Part shown: piece after piece, positions 26,134 through 35,434 of the stretch
Position numbering within the stretch: the first letter of the stretch is position 1
Layout: the number at the start of each line of letters is the position of its first letter
Source: Alphaproteobacteria bacterium
GTDB taxonomy: Bacteria; Pseudomonadota; Alphaproteobacteria; Rhodobacterales; Rhodobacteraceae
Length of the DNA: 53,653 bases
Assembly: GCA_030426685.1 (NCBI GenBank)
Contig: JAUHYC010000023.1
Coordinates: 1 to 53,653 of the forward strand
Direction: 5' to 3'
Program-made: the position numbers and the translations under genes
The notes under the pieces: model-generated
Databases searched by the model: none
What the model saw: the letters and a program-made list of their open reading frames with translations, nothing else
Told to the model about the DNA's origin: nothing

Positions 26134-27447
26134 ATGAAGCGAGCGACAGGCACACGCTTTGGGCCGCAATGGCTGGCGTTTCTGGCGGTAAGTTTGGTGA
26201 CATTGGCAGGTTGTGAAGAAGGGCTCCTGCGGGAGGCCCCAGTCGAAGAGACTGCAGCCGAAGACGCGGACAATACCAACCGCTTCGAACTGTTTCCCGA
26301 GGCCAACAGCGCCAATCAGCGCGACGTCGAGGCGCCTGAGGTATTTCAAATAACCGAAGCAGGGCTTTGGGACGGGAGGCCGTCGCTGGGCGGCGTCTGG
26401 GTGGCACATCCGGACGTATCCCAGCCCGAACGGGTGCTGATCAAGAACACCGCCAATAACAAAACCGTAACCGGAGCCTTGTTCCGTCGAGACCGGAACC
26501 TGCCGGGACCTGCGCTGCAGGTCTCCTCTTCGGCAGCAGAAGGTTTGGGGATATTGGCGGGCGCTCCGACCCGAATAGAGGTTGTGGCGCTGCGGCGAGA
26601 GACGATTGAAGAGGTACCACTCCCCGTAGCAGAAGAGCCTGCTGACGGTGATGAAACGGCAGAAGGCACAGAACCTGCCGAAGCGGACGCAGCCAACACG
26701 GATACGACCGAAAAGCCCGAAAAGCGCAAATGGTGGCAGAAAAAACCTGCGGATGAGACCACGGCCACTGGTGCGGCGGTTGCCGCCGGAACTGCGGCTG
26801 GTGCTGCTGTCGCCTCTGCCGGGGATGAGGCCACGTCAACAGCCGCTCAGGGTGCGGAAATTGCAGCCAGTGAGGCTCCGGTGCCTGAAAAGCCTGCAAA
26901 ACGCAAGTGGTGGCAGAAGAAAACACCTAGCGAGGCCGATGTTGCAACGACCGGGGCCGCTGCCGCAACGGCAACTGATACAGAAGTCGAAGCCGCACCG
27001 GTGGAGACCCAAACCGCCGCCTTGTCAGATCCGGAACTGACACCTCCGGCGGAGAAACCCGCCAAGCGCAAATGGTGGCAGAAGAAGAAAACCAATGAGA
27101 TCACCGAAACCCCGCTGGACCCGATCGCAGGGGCTGCTGCGGCCATTGAGGCCTCAGAGCCGACCACGACCGATGTTGCACCTGCTGCAGCCAGTGCATC
27201 GGCAACTGGCGGTTTGACCAAACCCTATGTTCAGGCCGGAACATTCAGCGTCGAGGCCAATGCCAATAGCGCTGCGCAGAAAATCCGCCGCAACGGCATG
27301 GCGGCCGAGGTTTCAGAGTTGAAGGGGGATGACGGCTCGGTCTGGCGCGTACTCGTTGGCCCGGTCTCCACCCGCGCCGAGCGCCGTGCGTTGTTGAGCG
27401 ATGTAAAAGACCTTGGGTTCACCGACGCCTTTACGGCCAAGAACTGA
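26134..27447 (+). CDS. SPOR-domain lipoprotein with three KRKWWQKK repeats
   Basis: 437 residues from the ATG at 26134 (AAGGGA 7 bases upstream; the frame is open back to 26017). A lipobox LAGC places the lipidated Cys at 27. After an N-terminal domain (about 30-165) comes an Ala/Glu/Thr-rich, probably disordered region. It carries the basic aromatic octapeptide KRKWWQKK three times, at residues 197, 256 and 311, 55-59 residues apart. The C-terminal 75 residues are a SPOR domain (PYVQAGTFSVEANANSAAQK ... WRVLVGPVSTRAERRALL), which binds glycan strands lacking stem peptides, usually at the division site. It sits directly before a D,D-carboxypeptidase gene (14-17 bases), which fits a shared role in cell-wall remodelling. 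The repeat has no known function that I can name. Confidence 0.85.
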   Translation: MKRATGTRFGPQWLAFLAVSLVTLAGCEEGLLREAPVEETAAEDADNTNRFELFPEANSANQRDVEAPEVFQITEAGLWDGRPSLGGVWVAHPDVSQPERVLIKNTANNKTVTGALFRRDRNLPGPALQVSSSAAEGLGILAGAPTRIEVVALRRETIEEVPLPVAEEPADGDETAEGTEPAEADAANTDTTEKPEKRKWWQKKPADETTATGAAVAAGTAAGAAVASAGDEATSTAAQGAEIAASEAPVPEKPAKRKWWQKKTPSEADVATTGAAAATATDTEVEAAPVETQTAALSDPELTPPAEKPAKRKWWQKKKTNEITETPLDPIAGAAAAIEASEPTTTDVAPAAASASATGGLTKPYVQAGTFSVEANANSAAQKIRRNGMAAEVSELKGDDGSVWRVLVGPVSTRAERRALLSDVKDLGFTDAFTAKN

Positions 27448-27464
27448 AAGAACAGGAGGCCATG

Positions 27465-28631
27465 ATGCTTTCCGCCTTAAGATCAACCACCTTTGCCTTT
27501 GGGTTTGCCATATTGGCCCTGCCCGCTCATGCCTTCGATACGCAGGCGCGTGCGGCCTATGTGATGGACCAGAAAACTGGCACCGTGCTGCTGTCGAAAG
27601 AGGCCGATCTGCCGCTGCCGCCGGCCTCTATGTCGAAACTCATGACGCTTTATGTCGCCTTCGAGGCGCTGCGTGATGGTCGGCTGACATTGGACGAAAC
27701 ATTACCCGTCTCAGAGCATGCCATGAGCTATGGCGGTTCGACGATGTTCCTGAATACGCAAGACCGCGTCAGGGTCGAGGACCTGTTGCGCGGCATTATC
27801 GTACTGTCTGGCAATGACGCCTGCGTGGTGATCGCCGAAGCGCTCAGCCCCGACGGAACCGAGGCCGGGTTTGCGCGGTTCATGACCCAGCGCGCGCAGC
27901 AGATGGGTATGGAGAACTCGAATTTTGCCAATTCCAATGGCTGGCCCGCTGCCGGGCACATGATGTCGGTGCATGATCTGGCGGTCCTTGCGAACCGGCT
28001 GATCACCGACTTCCCGGAATACTATCCGCTCTTCGCCGAAGAAGTGTTCGAGTTCGATGGCCGCGCGCCCTCAAACGCGCGCAATCGCAATCCGCTGCTG
28101 AAACTTGATATCGGGGCCGATGGGCTCAAAACCGGACACACGCAGGAGGCTGGGTACGGTTTGGTCGGCTCGGCCAAACAAGGTGATCGCCGCGTCGTCT
28201 TTGTACTTTCCGGTCTCGACAGCACCGCACGGCGGGCGGAGGAGGCTGAGGCCGTGGTTAACTGGTCGTTTCGAAATTTTGTCGAGAGGACAGTTGCCAA
28301 AGCAGAGAAACCGGTAGCCGACGCCAAGCTTTGGATGGGTGCCGAGAAAACCGTGGGATTGGTTCCCGAAGAAGATCTGACGCTGCTTTTCCCGGTACTG
28401 GGCGACAAGGATATCAAGGCAGAGGTGGTCTATGAAGGCCCGATCAACGCGCCGGTCAGCAAAGGCCAGCAACTGGCCGAACTGGTGATCAAACCCGAGG
28501 GCCTGCCGGAAATCCGTCGTCCTCTGGTGGCCGACAAGGATGTACCTCTGGGTGGTTTCGTCGTTCGTATGATGACCGTGGGCGGCATTGTCCTGAAAGA
28601 TGTGATCAACACTCCGCTGGAGCAAATGTGA
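27465..28631 (+). CDS. D-alanyl-D-alanine carboxypeptidase (PBP5/6 type, S11)
   Basis: 388 residues from the ATG at 27465, which has AGGAGG at 5 bases (the ATG at 27462 is only 2 bases away from it). A signal peptide (FAFGFAILALPAHA) precedes the S11 domain with its three penicillin-binding motifs: SMSK (active Ser55, Lys58), SGN (115-117) and KTG (222-224). A C-terminal PBP5-like beta domain (about 275-370) and a final amphipathic stretch (FVVRMMTVGGIVLKDVI) anchor it to the periplasmic face of the inner membrane. It removes the terminal D-Ala from pentapeptides. tmk overlaps its stop codon by 4 bases, so the SPOR lipoprotein, dac, tmk and holB genes probably form one operon. Confidence 0.92.
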   Translation: MLSALRSTTFAFGFAILALPAHAFDTQARAAYVMDQKTGTVLLSKEADLPLPPASMSKLMTLYVAFEALRDGRLTLDETLPVSEHAMSYGGSTMFLNTQDRVRVEDLLRGIIVLSGNDACVVIAEALSPDGTEAGFARFMTQRAQQMGMENSNFANSNGWPAAGHMMSVHDLAVLANRLITDFPEYYPLFAEEVFEFDGRAPSNARNRNPLLKLDIGADGLKTGHTQEAGYGLVGSAKQGDRRVVFVLSGLDSTARRAEEAEAVVNWSFRNFVERTVAKAEKPVADAKLWMGAEKTVGLVPEEDLTLLFPVLGDKDIKAEVVYEGPINAPVSKGQQLAELVIKPEGLPEIRRPLVADKDVPLGGFVVRMMTVGGIVLKDVINTPLEQM

Positions 28632-29254
28632 CAGCGCGCGGAATGTTCCTGACCTTCGAAGGCATTGACGGTTCGGGTAAATCCACGCAGGCGCGCCTGC
28701 TGGCCAAACATCTGCGCCGCGAAGGCCGCGATGTGGTTCTGACCCGAGAGCCGGGCGGCTCGGACGGGGCTGAAGAAATTCGCAACTTGGTTTTGCAGGG
28801 CGATCCCGATCGTTGGTCGGCGGAAACCGAGATTCTGCTGTTCACCGCTGCGCGACGCGACCATCTTGAGCGCACGATCGAACCTGCTCTGGCCGAAGGC
28901 AAAGTGGTGATCTGCGATCGTTTTGCGGACAGTACCCGTATGTATCAGGGCCTTTCGCGCGGCGATTTGCGCGGACTGGTGGATCAGTTGCACAACCTGA
29001 TGATCAGGCGTGAACCCGACCTGACCCTGCTGATCGACATGGACCCGGAAATTGGCCTGTCGCGCGCGAAAGGCCGACAGGGGGAAGAGGAGCGGTTCGA
29101 AGATTTCGGCATCGACCTGCAACAGAAAATGCGAGCCGGGTTTCTGGCGTTGGCCAATGAGTTCGCCGATCGGTTCCGGGTGGTCGATGGAAATCGAGAC
29201 ATGGACAGCGTCGCGCAGGATGTGACAGACATTGTCATGAAATCCCTGCGTTAG
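28628..29254 (+). CDS. tmk: thymidylate kinase
   Basis: 208 residues starting with a GTG that overlaps the carboxypeptidase stop (GTGA); an internal ATG at 28643 is the alternative. The P-loop is EGIDGSGKST (11-20), followed by the DR(Y/F) region CDRFADSTRMYQG and the thymidine-binding RE(P)GG segment. It phosphorylates dTMP to dTDP in the cytoplasm. The length is typical for bacterial Tmk. It is followed by holB after 7 bases, the widespread tmk-holB pairing. Confidence 0.96.
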   Translation: MTARGMFLTFEGIDGSGKSTQARLLAKHLRREGRDVVLTREPGGSDGAEEIRNLVLQGDPDRWSAETEILLFTAARRDHLERTIEPALAEGKVVICDRFADSTRMYQGLSRGDLRGLVDQLHNLMIRREPDLTLLIDMDPEIGLSRAKGRQGEEERFEDFGIDLQQKMRAGFLALANEFADRFRVVDGNRDMDSVAQDVTDIVMKSLR

Positions 29255-29261
29255 GCGAAAC

Positions 29262-30383
29262 ATGAGCGATGACACCCCGATACCGGATCAGGCCCCCGGC
29301 GCCCCTCATCCGCGCGAAACCACGCGGCTATTTGGGCAGGATGCGGCAGAGCAGGCATTTTTGACCGCCTACAACTCTGACCGGTTGCACCATGGTTGGC
29401 TTCTGACCGGCCCGCGCGGCGTGGGAAAGGCAACGCTGGCGTGGCGCATCGCGCGGTTTCTTCTGGCAACCCCACCGGCGGATGATGGCGGGTTGTTCGG
29501 CGCACCGCCTGCGCCGGATAGTCTGGAAATCGACCCCGACCACCCTGTCGTGCACCGCATTCTTGCGGGCGCTGAACCCGGCCTGGCAACGATCACCCGG
29601 TCGGCAAATGATCAGGGGCGGCTGCGGAATGAAATCGTGGTTGATGACATCCGCAAGCTGGGCCGGTTCTTCGGCCTGTCCTCTGCCGATGGTGGGCGGC
29701 GCGTCGTCATCGTTGATGCGGCGGACGAGATGAATGTCAGCGCGGCCAATGCGCTGTTGAAAATGCTCGAAGAACCCCCGGCGCGCACGACACTACTGCT
29801 GGTGTCACATCAGCCCTCGCGCCTGTTGCCAACCATCCGGTCACGCTGTCGCACCCTGCGTCTGTCTCCGCTTGGGGCCGACGATATGCAAGCGGCGCTG
29901 GCGCAGACCGGCACAGACCTACCTGTCCAGACCAGTCATCTGGCCGCCCTGGCCGCCGGTTCGGTCGGTGATGCGGTACGTTTGATCAATCTGGGCGGGC
30001 TGGAAATTTATGCCGAGTTGATCGCCATTCTTGGTACCCTGCCCCGACTTGACAGGCAGCGGGCGCTGAAGCTGGCTGAAACCGCTGCACAACGGGGCGC
30101 GGCCGAGCGGTTCGACCTGCTGCTATCGCTGATCGACGTCGCCCTGTCCCGGCTGGCTCTGACCGGCGCGACAGGCGCAGCCCCGCAACCCGAAGCGGCC
30201 CCAAATGAGGCTGAAACGCTTGCGCGCCTGTCGGGTTCGCCACATCAAGCCCGCCAATGGGCCGAGGCCGCCGCCCTCATCACTGCGCGTGCACGGCATG
30301 GGCAGGCTGTGAACCTTGACCCTGCCTCGCTTGTCCTAGATACGGTGTTCAAGATACAGGAAACCGCCGGTCGCAGCAGATGA
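29262..30383 (+). CDS. holB: DNA polymerase III delta-prime subunit
   Basis: 373 residues. The clamp-loader AAA module shows a Walker A at 50-57 (GPRGVGKA), Walker B-like VVIVDAADEM, the sensor region NALLKMLEEPP and the SRC motif (RSRCRTLRL). Alphaproteobacterial delta-prime proteins often have such a long stretch between Walker A and B. It is part of the complex that loads the sliding clamp at replication forks. It overlaps tatD by 4 bases (ATGA), so translation is probably coupled. Confidence 0.95.
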   Translation: MSDDTPIPDQAPGAPHPRETTRLFGQDAAEQAFLTAYNSDRLHHGWLLTGPRGVGKATLAWRIARFLLATPPADDGGLFGAPPAPDSLEIDPDHPVVHRILAGAEPGLATITRSANDQGRLRNEIVVDDIRKLGRFFGLSSADGGRRVVIVDAADEMNVSAANALLKMLEEPPARTTLLLVSHQPSRLLPTIRSRCRTLRLSPLGADDMQAALAQTGTDLPVQTSHLAALAAGSVGDAVRLINLGGLEIYAELIAILGTLPRLDRQRALKLAETAAQRGAAERFDLLLSLIDVALSRLALTGATGAAPQPEAAPNEAETLARLSGSPHQARQWAEAAALITARARHGQAVNLDPASLVLDTVFKIQETAGRSR

Positions 30384-31186
30384 GCCCCACCCCCGAAATT
30401 ACCGACAGCCACTGCCATCTGGACTTTCCGGATTTCGACGGACAGTTGGATCAGATCATTGCCCGCGCGGCCGAGGCCGGTGTGACCCGAATGGTTACGA
30501 TCTGTACCAGATTGCGCAACGAACCCACCGTGCGCGCCATCGCCGAGGCCCACACTCCTGTCTTCTACGCTGCAGGCACCCACCCGATGAGCGCAGCAGA
30601 CGAGCCAATGGCGACGGTCGACGAGCTGGTCGCACTTGCCCGCCACCCGAAATTCGTTGGCATCGGTGAAAGCGGGCTAGACTATCACTACACCGCGGAG
30701 TCAGCCGAGGTGCAGCAGCAATCCCTGCGCATCCATATCGAGGCCGCCCAACGCACCGGCCTGCCGCTGATCATCCACGCCCGCGCCGCCGATGAGGATA
30801 TGGCGAACATACTGACCGAAGAACATCGCAACGCGCCCTATTCCTGCGTGATGCATTGCTTTTCATCTTCGGCTGAGCTTGCCCGCGCCGCGCTTGATCT
30901 GGGTTTTTACCTGTCGATGTCGGGCATCGCCACCTTTCCCAAAAGTCAGGAGTTGCGAGACATCTTCGCAACCGCCCCGATCGACCGCATCCTAGTGGAA
31001 ACCGATGCGCCCTATCTGTCGCCTCCGCCCCATCGCGGAAAACGGAATGAGCCCGCATACACCGCCCACACTGCACGTAAAGGGGCCGAGATATTCGGGC
31101 GGGACTACGCCGAATTTGCGGCGCAGACGCAGGCAAATTTCGACCGCCTCTTCACCAAGGCCGCCGCCTATAAGGCAGCCGCATGA
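30380..31186 (+). CDS. tatD: TatD-family metal-dependent deoxyribonuclease
   Basis: 268 residues of the TatD TIM-barrel family. Metal ligands are visible: His11 and His13 (DSHCHLDF), Glu near 97 (GIGESGLDYHY), later His residues (LIIHARAA and VMHCFSS) and Asp near 214 (VETDAPYLSPPPHRG). The family acts as a 3'-5' exonuclease/DNase. The start overlaps holB and its stop overlaps the next gene's start (ATGA), the usual holB-tatD-metallo-hydrolase order of alphaproteobacteria. Confidence 0.93.
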   Translation: MSPTPEITDSHCHLDFPDFDGQLDQIIARAAEAGVTRMVTICTRLRNEPTVRAIAEAHTPVFYAAGTHPMSAADEPMATVDELVALARHPKFVGIGESGLDYHYTAESAEVQQQSLRIHIEAAQRTGLPLIIHARAADEDMANILTEEHRNAPYSCVMHCFSSSAELARAALDLGFYLSMSGIATFPKSQELRDIFATAPIDRILVETDAPYLSPPPHRGKRNEPAYTAHTARKGAEIFGRDYAEFAAQTQANFDRLFTKAAAYKAAA

Positions 31187-31980
31187 GTGAGCTTCGCTGC
31201 ACCATTCTGGGCTGCGGCTCTTCTGGCGGTGTCCCGCGGCTGGGGGGTGTGTGGGGGGCTTGTGATCCGGACAATCCAAAGAACACCCGCCGTCGCTGTT
31301 CGCTGCTGGTTGAACGCGATGGGCCGGATGGCACCACGTCGGTGCTGATCGACACCTCTCCGGACATGCGCAGCCAATTGCTGAGTAGTGGGACGGGCCG
31401 TCTGGATGGAGTTGTCTACACCCACTCACACGCGGATCACACGAACGGTCTGGATGATCTGCGAATGATCTTCTTTAACATGAAGGCCCGTGTCCCGGTC
31501 TGGGCGGATGGTGATACCCAGAACGACCTACTCAGCCGGTTTGGCTATGCCTTCGTGCAACCCGAGGGCTCCCCCTACCCGCCGATCCTTGAACTGCGCA
31601 CAATTGACGGCCCGTTCGAGATCGACGGACCGGGCGGCGCGATCCCGCTTCACCCCTTTACGGTCAACCACGGCATGATCGACGCGCTGGGATTCAAGAT
31701 GGGTAACCTTGCCTATCTTCCAGACGTCGCAAAGATTTACGACGAGGCCTGGGCAGAGCTACAAGGCCTGGATCACCTGATTATCGATGCCCTGCGCCGC
31801 AAACCTCATCCTACCCATGCACATCTGGAAAGGACGCTGGACTGGATTGAACAGCTGCAACCGGCCCGCGCTATTTTGACCAATATGCATATTGATCTGG
31901 ATTATGAGACGGTCGACACCGAAACTCCGGACTATATCACACCCGCCTATGACGGCATGGTTATCCGGCAACCGCTTTAG
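31183..31980 (+). CDS. metallo-beta-lactamase-fold hydrolase (PhnP/RNase Z-like)
   Basis: 265 residues. The metal motif is complete: His81-x-His83-x-Asp85-His86 (THSHADH), with a later His in TVNHGM and Asp in YLPDVAK. The beginning (TILGCGSSGGVPRLGG) is typical of the PhnP-like subgroup, which cleaves cyclic phosphodiesters, though the exact substrate is not readable here. It is translationally coupled to tatD by the ATGA overlap and ends the operon. Confidence 0.88.
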   Translation: MSELRCTILGCGSSGGVPRLGGVWGACDPDNPKNTRRRCSLLVERDGPDGTTSVLIDTSPDMRSQLLSSGTGRLDGVVYTHSHADHTNGLDDLRMIFFNMKARVPVWADGDTQNDLLSRFGYAFVQPEGSPYPPILELRTIDGPFEIDGPGGAIPLHPFTVNHGMIDALGFKMGNLAYLPDVAKIYDEAWAELQGLDHLIIDALRRKPHPTHAHLERTLDWIEQLQPARAILTNMHIDLDYETVDTETPDYITPAYDGMVIRQPL

Positions 31981-32023
31981 GTCGAGCCGCTAACCGCCCC
32001 GAAACCACAACGGTGACATCGCC

Positions 32024-32956
32024 ATGTTTCAGAGCCTGATCGATGTCATCCTTCCCGTCTTTCTGGTTATTGGGGCTGGGTATCTGTCGACCCGGCTGGG
32101 CTATTTTCGCGAAATCCATATCGACGGGCTGATGAAGTTCACGCAGGGATTTGCCATTCCCTGCCTTCTGTTCCTCGCCATTGCGCACCTGGATTTGAGC
32201 GCAAGCTTTGACCCACGGCTTCTGGCCAGCTTTTACGCAGCGGCTGGTCTGTGTTTTCTGATCGGAATGGTGGGTGCACGCTTGATCTTTCGGCGTGAAT
32301 GGGAGGACTGCATCGCAATCGGCTTTTGCTGCCTGTTCTCGAACTCAGTACTGCTCGGCCTGCCCATAACCGAGCGCGCTTTCGGACCCGGGAACCTGAC
32401 AGGCAACTATGCGATCATCGCCTTCCATTCCCCTTTTTGCTACTGTGTCGGCATCACCGTGATGGAGGTTTTTCGGAACCGGGGCAATGGCGGTGCGCGG
32501 ATGATAAAGTCCGTGCTGTCAGTCATGTTCAAGAACGCGCTGATCCTGGGTATTGCTTTGGGTTTTGCCGTCAATCTATCCGGATTGGGCATCCCCGCCG
32601 TCGTGGATGAGGCGCTGAGCCTGATCACCCTCGCTGCCCTGCCAGGCGCCCTGTTCGCGCTGGGGGGTGTTCTGGTCCAATACCGCCCCGAGGGTGATCT
32701 GCGCGCCATTGTTTTTGTCTGCTGTATCTCGCTGATCTTGCATCCGAGCCTCGTCTGGTTGTTCGGAACAACGCTTTCTCTGCCGCAGGACCTGTTCCGG
32801 TCAGGCGTCCTGACTGCTGCGATGGCACCCGGATTCAACGCCTATATCTTCGCCAATATATATGGCCGCGCCAAACGCGTTGCCGCATCCTCGGTCCTGA
32901 TTGGTACGGCGGCCTCCATCTTGTCCGTCTGGTTGTGGTTGACCCTCCTGGGATAG
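32024..32956 (+). CDS. AEC-family transporter
   Basis: 310 residues, nearly all hydrophobic, with about ten predicted helices in two halves, as in the auxin efflux carrier family. The N-terminus (VILPVFLVIGAGYLSTRLGYF) and the last helices (APGFNAYIFANIYGRAKRVAASS) carry the family pattern. Bacterial members move malate, malonate or other carboxylates, or are of unknown specificity. It starts 43 bases after the preceding operon and may be cotranscribed. Confidence 0.88.
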   Translation: MFQSLIDVILPVFLVIGAGYLSTRLGYFREIHIDGLMKFTQGFAIPCLLFLAIAHLDLSASFDPRLLASFYAAAGLCFLIGMVGARLIFRREWEDCIAIGFCCLFSNSVLLGLPITERAFGPGNLTGNYAIIAFHSPFCYCVGITVMEVFRNRGNGGARMIKSVLSVMFKNALILGIALGFAVNLSGLGIPAVVDEALSLITLAALPGALFALGGVLVQYRPEGDLRAIVFVCCISLILHPSLVWLFGTTLSLPQDLFRSGVLTAAMAPGFNAYIFANIYGRAKRVAASSVLIGTAASILSVWLWLTLLG

Positions 32957-33028
32957 TTAGAACGCCATGCCACATTGACTCTGCCCCTGCGCAAGACATC
33001 TATCGCAGGACCAGTCCGGAGTTCGTGT

Positions 33029-33715
33029 ATGCCACATGCCGTCATCGTCGCCCATGGCCAACCTTCTGATCCGCTGCCAGCCGAGGCAGCGCTGGCATCA
33101 TTTGCACGGCAGGTGGGCGCCTTCTGCACCGCTACATCGGTACATTCTGCAACTCTGGCCGCACCTGGAGCATTGGAGAAGTGCCTGAATCGACTGCCCG
33201 AAGATACGACGATATACCCGCTGTTCATGGCCCGTGGCTGGTTCGTCACAAGCGCATTACCCAAGCGGATCGGTGCGCGGAATGTCCGTATTCTGGACCC
33301 GCTGGGCATCGACCCGTTCCTTCCCGAACTGGTCGCTGATGCAATGCATCAAGTTCTGGCGGACCGGCAGTGGGGCGCGCACCAAACGGATCTCGTGATT
33401 GCAGCGCACGGCTCGGGGCGCAGTTCCAACCCGGCAGCCGTGACAGAAGATTTCGCTCAGGCCGTTGGGCAATTGATCCCTTTCCAGAGTATTCGGACTG
33501 GTTTTGTCGAACAATCTCCGTCCATTGCCGATGCTGCTACCGGAACCGGACAGATGGCAATCTGTCTGCCCTTCTTTGCATGTACGGGTGGCCATGTCCT
33601 TGAAGATGTCCCGCATGAGCTAAACTGCGCTGGATTCAGCGGACAGGTGATGCCAGTCATATCGGATTTGCCGCAAGTCCAGCGGCACATCGCCAGGACG
33701 TTGGATTTAATATAA
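33029..33715 (+). CDS. CbiX/sirohydrochlorin chelatase-like protein
   Basis: 228 residues from the ATG at 33029 (CGGAG 7-8 bases upstream; the open frame begins at 32975). Two half-domains of the chelatase fold are recognisable by the metal-site histidines in AVIVAHGQPSD and LVIAAHGSGRSSNP. Family members insert cobalt or nickel/iron into sirohydrochlorin-type rings. No other cobalamin or siroheme gene is adjacent, so its real substrate is open. It converges with the diguanylate cyclase gene, 19 bases apart. Confidence 0.75.
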   Translation: MPHAVIVAHGQPSDPLPAEAALASFARQVGAFCTATSVHSATLAAPGALEKCLNRLPEDTTIYPLFMARGWFVTSALPKRIGARNVRILDPLGIDPFLPELVADAMHQVLADRQWGAHQTDLVIAAHGSGRSSNPAAVTEDFAQAVGQLIPFQSIRTGFVEQSPSIADAATGTGQMAICLPFFACTGGHVLEDVPHELNCAGFSGQVMPVISDLPQVQRHIARTLDLI

Positions 33716-33734
33716 CCGGCAACAGACTCTCTGA

Positions 33735-34733
33735 TTATCCCGGATGCCTCGCTGTGGACGGTTCACTATAGAATCGATGACAGGATCGGCCACTTCGTTT
33801 CGCCGCATACAGAGCCAGATCGGCGGCGTGAAGAATATCGACCGCTTTGAGTGTGTCGAACTGCGTGGACAGCGCCGTGCCAATGCTCGCCGAGATCTGG
33901 CAGGCCTCCCCTTCGAATTGCATCGGCTCGGACAGGTGTTGGATCAGCCGTCGGGCAATGCCTCCAAGTTTGTTGCGATCAGTCATCCCCTTGAAGATCA
34001 GAACAAATTCATCGCCCCCCACCCGGGCAACTGTATCTTCGCCGCGTGTCTCTTCCAGCATGATACGTGCCGCTTGCTTGAGCACATGGTCCCCCGCAGC
34101 ATGACCCAGACGATCATTGACGGATTTGAAGAAATCCAGGTCCAGATGCATCAACGCGAAACTGGATTTCATGGATATCAAATGACCCAAGATATGATCC
34201 ATGGCCCGCCGGTTCTTCAGGTCGGTCAACGTGTCGGTATACGCCTGCTCCTCCGCGGCCAGCATCGCCCCTTGCAACCGCAGGTTCAAGGAGCGTGAAG
34301 CCTCCATCGCGGCGGATTTGGCCTCGACCAGGTATAAAAGTTCTATTGCCAGATCGGTGCCCGAAAAATCTGCGCTGGTCAGAGCATAGTCCCGCACCGC
34401 CTCCAATATCGAAATACCAAAGGACAGATTAATCACCGCCCCTCCGCCACCAGGTAGCGGAGCGATCAGACCTTTCAGTCCGGTTCTCGGCGCATCCTGA
34501 AACCTGAGATGCAGCCGAGTGCCCGGAGTTGAGGTCAACGTGGAAAGGTTGGTGACCGAACGCGGACGCTGCAGCTCAAATACGTTCAGAAAATGCTCTC
34601 CCGCCATCGGGCGATCAGGGCGCAGTTTCTGCAATATCGGGCCAACCTGCGTGATCCGGCCCGCATCATTGATCAATACAAACATAGGGCAGAGGGTTTC
34701 CAGCAGCCCAGCCAGATCATCTACACCGATCAT
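33735..34733 (-). CDS. HNOBA-GGDEF diguanylate cyclase, partner of H-NOX
   Basis: 332 residues. The N-terminal part (1-150) looks like the H-NOX-associated (HNOBA) PAS-like domain (CPMFVLINDAGRITQVGPIL), a short coiled linker follows (about 135-165), then a GGDEF domain. The active site GGDEF is intact at 239-243 and the inhibitory I-site is present as Arg230-x-x-Asp233. It should make cyclic-di-GMP in the cytoplasm. Its start overlaps the stop of the H-NOX gene by 4 bases, so the two are translationally coupled, as expected for a sensor and its effector. Family knowledge: NO binding to H-NOX changes cyclase output and biofilm behaviour. Confidence 0.92.
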   Translation of the reverse strand: MIGVDDLAGLLETLCPMFVLINDAGRITQVGPILQKLRPDRPMAGEHFLNVFELQRPRSVTNLSTLTSTPGTRLHLRFQDAPRTGLKGLIAPLPGGGGAVINLSFGISILEAVRDYALTSADFSGTDLAIELLYLVEAKSAAMEASRSLNLRLQGAMLAAEEQAYTDTLTDLKNRRAMDHILGHLISMKSSFALMHLDLDFFKSVNDRLGHAAGDHVLKQAARIMLEETRGEDTVARVGGDEFVLIFKGMTDRNKLGGIARRLIQHLSEPMQFEGEACQISASIGTALSTQFDTLKAVDILHAADLALYAAKRSGRSCHRFYSEPSTARHPG

Positions 34734-35317
34734 GCCCCGCGCGCGCCCAGATCGAATTGACGCCCTTGGGAAAACGCGCTTTCGACCAAGGTGATCGAAA
34801 TCACTTCGGCTCCGTTCCGGTCGCCGCCGTGGGACAGGAAAACCAATGCACCATAGTCATCCGCCATCGCCCGTAAAACACCGGTCATGACGCTGGCATA
34901 ACCCGGCAATCCTGGAAAACAATGCAGTTGGTACTCAGCCGGTGCATGCTCTCTCAGTTCCAGCGCGGGCAGTTCAAGGTCTGACACAGCCAGCCGCACG
35001 CGATCAGACAAATCATCGAGTGAGTGCAGGAATTCGACATAGGTGACCCCCCCAAAACGCAGGAGTCGGCGCAGGCCTTCCATGTTGGGATGCGACACAA
35101 GGTAAGTCCCCAGATCTTCCAGAAACTCTGCTCTCGGACGGTTCAGTTCGGTACACAACACATCAAGGATACGGGTCGAAATGTCGGCCTCGTAGATCAG
35201 CATCGCCTCGAACTCGTCGAAGTCCAAGCCCGCCGCCTGAGTCGCCCGCAGCCAGCTTTTGCTGCCATAGGTGGCGCAGACAAAGGATTGGATCGCCCTG
35301 TTGATCAGCCCATGCAT
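34730..35317 (-). CDS. H-NOX (heme nitric oxide/oxygen binding) protein
   Basis: 195 residues. The HNOB fold is indicated by the start MHGLINRAIQSFV, by LGTYLVSHPNMEGLRRLLRF and by the probable heme-ligating His98 in FLHSLDDL. The usual heme-propionate motif Tyr-x-Ser-x-Arg is not present; at the equivalent place the sequence reads YQLHC (129-133). Heme binding may therefore be altered. H-NOX proteins sense NO and control a cognate kinase or diguanylate cyclase, here the adjacent HNOBA-GGDEF gene. The upstream ribosome site is weak. Confidence 0.88.
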   Translation of the reverse strand: MHGLINRAIQSFVCATYGSKSWLRATQAAGLDFDEFEAMLIYEADISTRILDVLCTELNRPRAEFLEDLGTYLVSHPNMEGLRRLLRFGGVTYVEFLHSLDDLSDRVRLAVSDLELPALELREHAPAEYQLHCFPGLPGYASVMTGVLRAMADDYGALVFLSHGGDRNGAEVISITLVESAFSQGRQFDLGARGA

Positions 35318-35434
35318 CGAAAACCCCGGATTGGATGTTTGTGCTAGGTGAACCCAGAAAGCTTAACAAACACCCAAAATCCAAAGGGAGATCATGAGAA
35401 TCCCATGGAATCTGAATCTAAACGCACAAGGGCG

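Noticed and set aside
32960..33028. cobalamin riboswitch before the CbiX-like gene
   Set aside because: The leader is too short and lacks the conserved B12-box pattern.
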